Positions 60,654 to 64,000 of a stretch of DNA of 64,000 nt are shown here, piece after piece. The DNA comes from C-114 sp963719285 (GTDB lineage: Bacteria > Chloroflexota > Limnocylindria > Limnocylindrales > CSP1-4). The stretch spans positions 124,001 to 188,000 of the forward strand of contig CAVRBO010000004.1 of NCBI GenBank assembly GCA_963719285.1, given 5' to 3'. The notes below the pieces were generated by a model that saw nothing but the letters and a program-made list of their open reading frames with translations, did not search any database and was not told the DNA's origin. Position 1 is the stretch's first letter; every line of letters starts with the position of its first letter. The position numbers and the translations under genes were made by a program.

Positions 60654-61715
60654 TCAGCCGTGCTTGCCCCACGGATGGCCGCCGAACCCGAACGCATCCC
60701 ACCAGCCGTGGCCGAGCTGCTTGCCCTGGCCAAAGTGACGGCCGTGGTCGCCATGCTTGTCGTCGCCGCCGCCCGGCTTGCCGCAGTGTCCGGAGTTGCC
60801 GAAGACGATGAGGCGGTAGCCCGTGTCGGTCTTCTTCAGGCCGACGAAGACGCCGACGTTCGTGTTCGTGAACCGGACGACGAAGCCGGACTTGAACGAC
60901 TTCTCCGTGGCCGGGGCGCCGGTCGAACTATCGAAGACGACGGTCCCGTCGGACGCGACGTGGTACGCCACGCTCACGGCCTTGCCGTCGCACAGGTGCG
61001 CCGACCAGGTCCGGGCGCCGGCGAGGTCCGCCAGCGACCCGTCGAGCTTGAGCTTGTCCCGGCCGGACAGGACGATCGACAGGACCGCCTTGCCGGATTT
61101 CGTGTCCACCCCGACGAAGATCGACAGTCGTTTCACGTAGCCGGCCCGGGCGAACGTGATCCGACCGCCGATCCAGGCATGCTTCGAGCCGGCCTTGGGA
61201 ACCGAAGAGCTGGTCGTCGTCGTGATGCCCGACGCGGCCGAGATCGAGTCGACGGTCAGGGTCGGCGCACCGCCGTTCGAGCCGACCGTGTAGTGCACCG
61301 TGGACTTGGCGCCCGTGCCGAACACGTCGGCGGACCAGGTCCCCGGGCCGCTGAGACCCGCCAGGGTGGACCGGGCCGAGATGGACAGCGAGCTGCCCTT
61401 GGCCCGGACACTGACCTTGACGGTGTCATCGGAGTTCGCGAAGCGGACCGAGTGGTCCGACGTCTTCTTGGCCGTCACGAGGTTGTTCGGATCGAGCGTG
61501 ACCAGGCTGATCTTGCCGACGGCGTCGAGCTGCACGCCGACGGTCAGCGATGTCCCGAGGAGTCGGAACGATGCGGTCATCCCGCCCGTCTGGGCGATCG
61601 GCCCGTTCGTGTCGGCCGCCGCCGTGCCCGGGAACGCGAGGAGCAGCGCGGTCAGACCGAGAAGCGCGAAGATCGGGACGCGGGCGGCATAGCGCCGCAC
61701 CAGGTGGCTTGCCAT
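60654..61715 (-). CDS. Secreted protein with internal repeat and His/Gly-rich tail
   Basis: The protein has 353 residues. ATG 61715 has GAGGAG 9 nt upstream. A Sec signal (LLGLTALLLAFPGTAAA) is followed by two related beta-rich halves: GTWSADVFGTGAKSTVHYTV is echoed by RTWSAHLCDGKAVSVAYHV. The C-terminal 40 residues are rich in His, Gly and Lys (DDKHGDHGRHFGQGKQ), which could bind metal. There is no lipobox. No family recognised. Confidence 0.72.
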   Translation of the reverse strand: MASHLVRRYAARVPIFALLGLTALLLAFPGTAAADTNGPIAQTGGMTASFRLLGTSLTVGVQLDAVGKISLVTLDPNNLVTAKKTSDHSVRFANSDDTVKVSVRAKGSSLSISARSTLAGLSGPGTWSADVFGTGAKSTVHYTVGSNGGAPTLTVDSISAASGITTTTSSSVPKAGSKHAWIGGRITFARAGYVKRLSIFVGVDTKSGKAVLSIVLSGRDKLKLDGSLADLAGARTWSAHLCDGKAVSVAYHVASDGTVVFDSSTGAPATEKSFKSGFVVRFTNTNVGVFVGLKKTDTGYRLIVFGNSGHCGKPGGGDDKHGDHGRHFGQGKQLGHGWWDAFGFGGHPWGKHG

Positions 61716-61979
61716 AGCGGTCGTCTCCTCGTTGCATACGGGCCGGCCCACCCCCGGGGGATTGGGGGCTGTGAGCGGGGCGCCCGCTGTTCGATCGAGC
61801 ACGCTCCGTCAGAAGCACGCTCCCCGTACCGTATCGCAGGTCGCGGGTCCTGTCGTCCGCGCATTTCCGTCCCGCGGAACCGGGTGGTGCGCGGACGCGC
61901 CACGAAAATCGCTCGGCCGCATGGGACCACGACCCACCGGCTCACGAGCGGGCGCCACGGGCGCCTACGCCCAGCCCGC

Positions 61980-63194
61980 CTACGCCCAGACCGCCTCCAG
62001 GACGCGCAACGTGTTGCCGCCGATCGCCTTGACGATGTCGTCGTCTGAGTAGCCGTGGCGCACCAGCCAGCGGACGACGTTGGGGAAGTCGCCGATGTTC
62101 TCGAGTCCCTTCACGTAGGCCGGGACGACCCGGTCGTAGACGCTGTCGCCGCTCACGAGCAGGCCACCCAGCGGCAGTCCGTACGACGCGGCATGGTCGC
62201 CGAAGAAGGTGTCCGGCCCGAACGAGACATGGTCGATGCCGACCAGCTCGACGCAGTACTCGAAATGGCGCATGAACGACTCGATCGAGTGCTCGACCAT
62301 GTCGTCCTTCGTCATCGTGGTCCCCGGCGCGGCCTCGATGCCGATCACCCCGCCCCGCTCGGCGCAGGCCCGGATGACGTCGTCGGGCTTGCACTTGCTG
62401 ATCGGCCACAGCTCGCGCGAACCGGAGTGGCTGATGCACACGGGCACCCGGCTGTGTTCGACCGTCTCGAGCGACGTCCGATCGCCCGCGTGCGACACGT
62501 CGATGAGCATCCCGAGGGCGTTCATCCGCTCCACCGCCCGCCGGCCGAAGTGGGTGAGCCCGCCGTCGACCGACTCGCGGCAGCCGGAGCCCAGCGCGTT
62601 GCTCTCGCTGTAGACGATGCCCAGCATCCGGACACCGAACCCGTACAGGACGTCGATCCGGTCGAGCTCGTTCTCGATCGGGGTGGCCGCCTCCATCGCG
62701 GCGACGATCGCGATCCGGCCGGATGCGTGGGCGGCCCGGATGTCGGCCACCCGCTCGGCCCGCACGACGAAGTCCTGGTGGGCCCAGTCGCTGTAGCGCA
62801 TGCCGATGTCGTGGATGACGTCGGTCCACTTCCAGCCGCTCTTGGACGTGATCGTCGCGACCCCGTCCTCGAAGTTCTCGAACACGGCGGTCAGGCCGGA
62901 CCGGGCGAGCCCCCGATAGCCGGTCGCGATGCGCGCCTCGCGGATCCACGCCTCCGTCTCGGCGGGGTCGAGCGGGTCGATCTCGGTGTGGTCGTGGAGC
63001 GAGATCGCGATGTTGTCGGCAAGGAGGCGGCGCGCCCGCTGTTCCTCGGCCGGCGACACCTCGACCACGAATGGCTCGACCCGGTCGAGATCGGTCGCGA
63101 GCTCGAACGCCCGGTAGTCGGTGCCCGGCGCGAGGTACGAGAACGATCGGTACCCGGCATTGCGCGGGTGGCCTGACGGGTCGGTGGCGGACAC
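61980..63194 (-). CDS. Membrane dipeptidase-like enzyme (peptidase family M19)
   Basis: This 404-residue TIM-barrel dizinc hydrolase of the renal dipeptidase family has zinc ligands visible as HxD in ISLHDHTE, Glu in VAAMEAAT, His in IDVSHAGDR and His in CISHSGSRE. It cleaves dipeptides, often with a D-residue at the C-side. There is no signal peptide, so a cytoplasmic role is expected. I start at GTG 63194, 6 nt after a TATCGT box; longer in-frame starts overlap the divergent gene. Confidence 0.92.
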   Translation of the reverse strand: MSATDPSGHPRNAGYRSFSYLAPGTDYRAFELATDLDRVEPFVVEVSPAEEQRARRLLADNIAISLHDHTEIDPLDPAETEAWIREARIATGYRGLARSGLTAVFENFEDGVATITSKSGWKWTDVIHDIGMRYSDWAHQDFVVRAERVADIRAAHASGRIAIVAAMEAATPIENELDRIDVLYGFGVRMLGIVYSESNALGSGCRESVDGGLTHFGRRAVERMNALGMLIDVSHAGDRTSLETVEHSRVPVCISHSGSRELWPISKCKPDDVIRACAERGGVIGIEAAPGTTMTKDDMVEHSIESFMRHFEYCVELVGIDHVSFGPDTFFGDHAASYGLPLGGLLVSGDSVYDRVVPAYVKGLENIGDFPNVVRWLVRHGYSDDDIVKAIGGNTLRVLEAVWA

Positions 63195-63200
63195 GGCGGC

Positions 63201-63206
63201 ACGATA
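63201..63206 (-). promoter_or_regulatory. -10 box of the dipeptidase gene
   Basis: TATCGT on the minus strand ends 6 nt before GTG 63194, again pointing to a leaderless transcript. Confidence 0.45.
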
Positions 63207-63253
63207 GCACCGGGTCCGGACGCCCGATCCTCGGGTCCGGGGGGCACCCGCAC

Positions 63254-63259
63254 TATCAT
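63254..63259 (+). promoter_or_regulatory. -10 box before the arginase-like remnant
   Basis: TATCAT ends 6 nt before ATG 63266. It would also drive the coupled downstream gene at 63403. Confidence 0.5.
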
Positions 63260-63265
63260 CACCGG

Positions 63266-63406
63266 ATGCCAGGGCCCATCGTCCTCGTCGGCTCACCCAC
63301 CGCCCTCGGCGGGCAGCTCGCGGGCATGGACAGGACGCACCCCGAACGCCGCCGCCGCGGCATCGTGGATCGCTTCGCCACCCGTCACCGCGGGGCGGTC
63401 CGATGA
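63266..63406 (+). CDS. 46-residue ORF resembling an arginase-family N-terminus
   Basis: ATG 63266 follows a TATCAT box by 6 nt and the frame ends at TGA 63404-63406, overlapping the next ATG (ATGA). The first 35 residues (PIVLVGSPTALGGQLAGMD, then PERRRRGIVDRF) resemble the opening strand and loop of arginase/agmatinase proteins, which are normally about 300 residues. It is either a truncated remnant whose promoter now drives the next gene, or an unrelated leader peptide. Confidence 0.5.
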   Translation: MPGPIVLVGSPTALGGQLAGMDRTHPERRRRGIVDRFATRHRGAVR

Positions 63407-64000
63407 GCGGCAGACGGCATGTCGAGCCCGCCCCGTCGACGGCGGTCCAGGGCTGGGTCGTGCTCCTGAGCGTCATCGCTCTCGTCGTCGCGATCGGCGC
63501 GGCGGCGCTGAGCCTCATCCGGACCGGCGCGCCCGCGTCCGGCTCCGCCTGCCGCACCCTCGCCTGGGACGCCCTGCCCGATGAGAGCGGCCTGCCCGAC
63601 GGCTGGACCGTGACGGCGGGCAACTTCTACGCGGACGGCGCCGGGAACTCGATCGTGGGTCCGGAAGCCGCCGACGGGTCCGCCCCCGACACGCTGTATC
63701 TCCAGGTCACCTGCTACGGCGACGACGGTCACCTGGCCATGACGAGCTCCCACCGATCTGCGCTGGCGACCGGCGCGACGGACGCCGACCCGCCGCTGAT
63801 CGCGCTGGGGGACGAGTCGTTCGAGACGCAGGATCCGTCGAACGGCAGCACGTCGGTGTATGTCCGCAAGGGCGGGCTCGTCGCCGTCCTGGTGGCACCC
63901 TCGACCCTGGATCCGGGTGACCTGGAGACCGTGGCCCGGGCCGTCGAGACGGGGCTGGAGAGGGCCGGCACGACCGCGTCCGGCTCGACGGCCACCCGGC
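63403..64000 (+). CDS. Membrane-anchored extracytoplasmic protein (3' end outside window)
   Basis: 199 codons are seen from ATG 63403, which overlaps the stop of the small upstream frame. An N-terminal hydrophobic helix (GWVVLLSVIALVVAIGAAALSL, about 16-37) anchors an outside domain beginning RLAWDAL-like sequence (CRTLAWDALPDESGLPDG). Its GWTVTAGNFYADGAGNSIVG and YLQVTCYGDDGHLAM segments are beta-rich. No family recognised with confidence. Confidence 0.7.
   Translation, partial: MSGRRHVEPAPSTAVQGWVVLLSVIALVVAIGAAALSLIRTGAPASGSACRTLAWDALPDESGLPDGWTVTAGNFYADGAGNSIVGPEAADGSAPDTLYLQVTCYGDDGHLAMTSSHRSALATGATDADPPLIALGDESFETQDPSNGSTSVYVRKGGLVAVLVAPSTLDPGDLETVARAVETGLERAGTTASGSTATR

Overview
The window is about 70% G+C with dense, short-spaced genes. 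It looks like a chromosomal piece of a free-living, probably aerobic, high-GC bacterium. An F420-type luciferase-like oxidoreductase, many GTG starts, many apparently leaderless promoters (TANNNT 5-8 nt before the start codon) and Ser/Thr/Pro-rich lipoprotein linkers suggest an uncultured Chloroflexota lineage (Limnocylindria/Ellin6529-like). This is inference from gene style; an actinobacterium-like origin is not excluded. I see no phage, transposase, CRISPR array or rRNA.

1-12.5 kb: a metabolic island for N-methylated amines. A minus-strand set (enolase-superfamily enzyme, aldehyde dehydrogenase, MttB-like methyltransferase, dimethylglycine/sarcosine dehydrogenase-like protein, sarcosine-oxidase-alpha-like protein running off the left edge) faces a plus-strand OpuC-type quaternary-amine ABC transporter (ATPase with CBS domain, two permeases, lipoprotein receptor). 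The transporter operon is bracketed by a good sigma-70 promoter and a strong terminator. Two of the catabolic genes carry one-base frameshifts.

12.5-31.5 kb: mostly housekeeping and accessory genes. They include a sulfite-oxidase-like Moco protein, an LLM oxidoreductase, a MerR regulator, a GNAT acetyltransferase, an ATP-dependent DNA ligase, a rhodanese, a class V aminotransferase, a tRNA-Ile(TAT), aldose epimerase, a transmembrane flavin electron-transfer triad (ferric-reductase-like protein, FMN-binding protein, ApbE), envelope lipoproteins and an orphan DNA methyltransferase.

31.7-43.4 kb: a very large LuxR-type ATPase regulator with a degenerate Walker A motif, a cupredoxin lipoprotein, an AlaX editing enzyme, a histidine kinase/response regulator pair, an MgtC-like protein and the three-gene proton-translocating transhydrogenase pntAa-pntAb-pntB.

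43.5-52.2 kb: a secreted beta-propeller protein with duplicated C-terminal repeats (frameshifted), an APH-like kinase, a DsbA-like/CPBP-protease pair, and a homocysteine S-methyltransferase translationally coupled to PEP carboxylase.

52.4-59.7 kb: an amino-sugar or chito-oligosaccharide operon on the minus strand. It runs ROK regulator, ROK kinase, solute-binding lipoprotein, two MalFG-type permeases and a NagZ-like GH3 beta-N-acetylhexosaminidase, with operator-like GACAAAG/CTTTGTC half-sites before the regulator. 59.9-64 kb: two secreted proteins, a membrane-dipeptidase-like M19 enzyme, a 46-residue arginase-like remnant and a membrane-anchored protein that runs off the right edge.
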